DNA of 13,679 nucleotides from Nitrospinota bacterium (GTDB lineage Bacteria; Nitrospinota; Nitrospinia; Nitrospinales; VA-1): the NCBI GenBank assembly GCA_022567815.1, contig JADFGI010000039.1, positions 1 through 13,679 on the forward strand. The letters run 5' to 3'. A program made the position numbers and the translations under genes. How positions within the stretch are numbered: the first letter of the stretch is position 1; every line of letters begins with the position of its first letter. Shown here one piece after another: positions 13,499-13,679 of this stretch. The notes beneath the pieces are model-generated. The model was not told the origin of the DNA and did not search any database. It was given only the letters and a program-made list of their open reading frames with translations.

Positions 13499-13679
13499 TC
13501 ATCCACATGGCGCGATAGCGAGTTGGGGAGGATGGTGCTCGCAATTGTGTGGAGGCCAAGATCGTACATCTAAACTCTGTGACTTTCGAGAACCACTTCC
13601 AGTTCCTGTTCATTAGGTCCGAGATCGTCGAACATGCAATCTCACCTCTTTCTTGAAGGGTGAGATCGATTCCGATGCT
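13499..13679. other. Unidentified sequence beyond the peptidase breakpoint
   Basis: This stretch shows no similarity to the missing M16 N-terminus in any frame. A minus-strand frame is open from the window edge to TAA at 13467-13469 (about 70 codons, reading for example IDLTLQERGEIACSTISD), but I cannot recognise it. A hairpin ATCTCACC with GGTGAGAT (13639-13646 with 13659-13666) is present. It could be the edge of a mobile element or a mis-joined contig end. Confidence 0.4.

Overview
The window reads as chromosomal DNA of a Gram-negative bacterium with a full outer membrane. It encodes an outer-membrane beta-barrel, several exported proteins, a SPOR protein and LolCDE/MacB-type permeases. 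No 16S rRNA or other taxonomic marker is present. A Nitrospinota-like or related deep-branching, environmental (possibly metagenome-derived) lineage fits the gene styles and the many small palindromic repeats, but that is an impression, not a demonstration.

Left part (1-3319): a periplasmic cupredoxin-like copper protein on the minus strand (155-844) is divergent from an exported TlpA-like thioredoxin-fold protein (1165-1650). The AT-rich gap between them carries an 18-bp tandem repeat with a 14-bp palindrome. A repeat-rich spacer follows, then an exported SPOR plus NTF2-like protein (2165-2953) and another spacer.

Middle (3320-7637): four plus-strand genes are tightly packed: an outer-membrane beta-barrel, an ABC ATPase and two FtsX-type permeases. 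The last two junctions are ATGA stop/start overlaps. Together they look like an envelope export or lipid/lipoprotein-extraction machine with its own outer-membrane partner; the substrate is unknown.

Repeat island (7638-9207): this holds a 7-bp tandem array, a four-helix-bundle (23S rRNA intervening-sequence type) gene whose 3' half is replaced by repeat DNA, several perfect hairpins, and a thioredoxin-type arsenate reductase homologue. The last codons of that reductase lie inside a unit duplicated 156 bp downstream. The same repeat modules recur at 1-110, 1652-1953 and 2954-2983, some in inverted orientation.

Right part (9194-13679, minus strand): a truncated M16 (pitrilysin/insulysin) peptidase, an AarF/UbiB (ABC1) atypical kinase overlapping it by ATGA, and a CDP-alcohol phosphotransferase form an apparent operon. 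The peptidase reading frame stops at a TGA near 13499, just where its homology also ends. The N-terminal half with the zinc site is therefore missing, and the final ~180 bp is unrelated DNA. This is either a rearrangement or an assembly junction.

No tRNA, rRNA, CRISPR array or intact transposase was found. The most unusual signal is the dispersed hairpin-repeat system. Its copies show compensatory stem changes, lie next to gene ends and appear to have rewritten protein C-termini.
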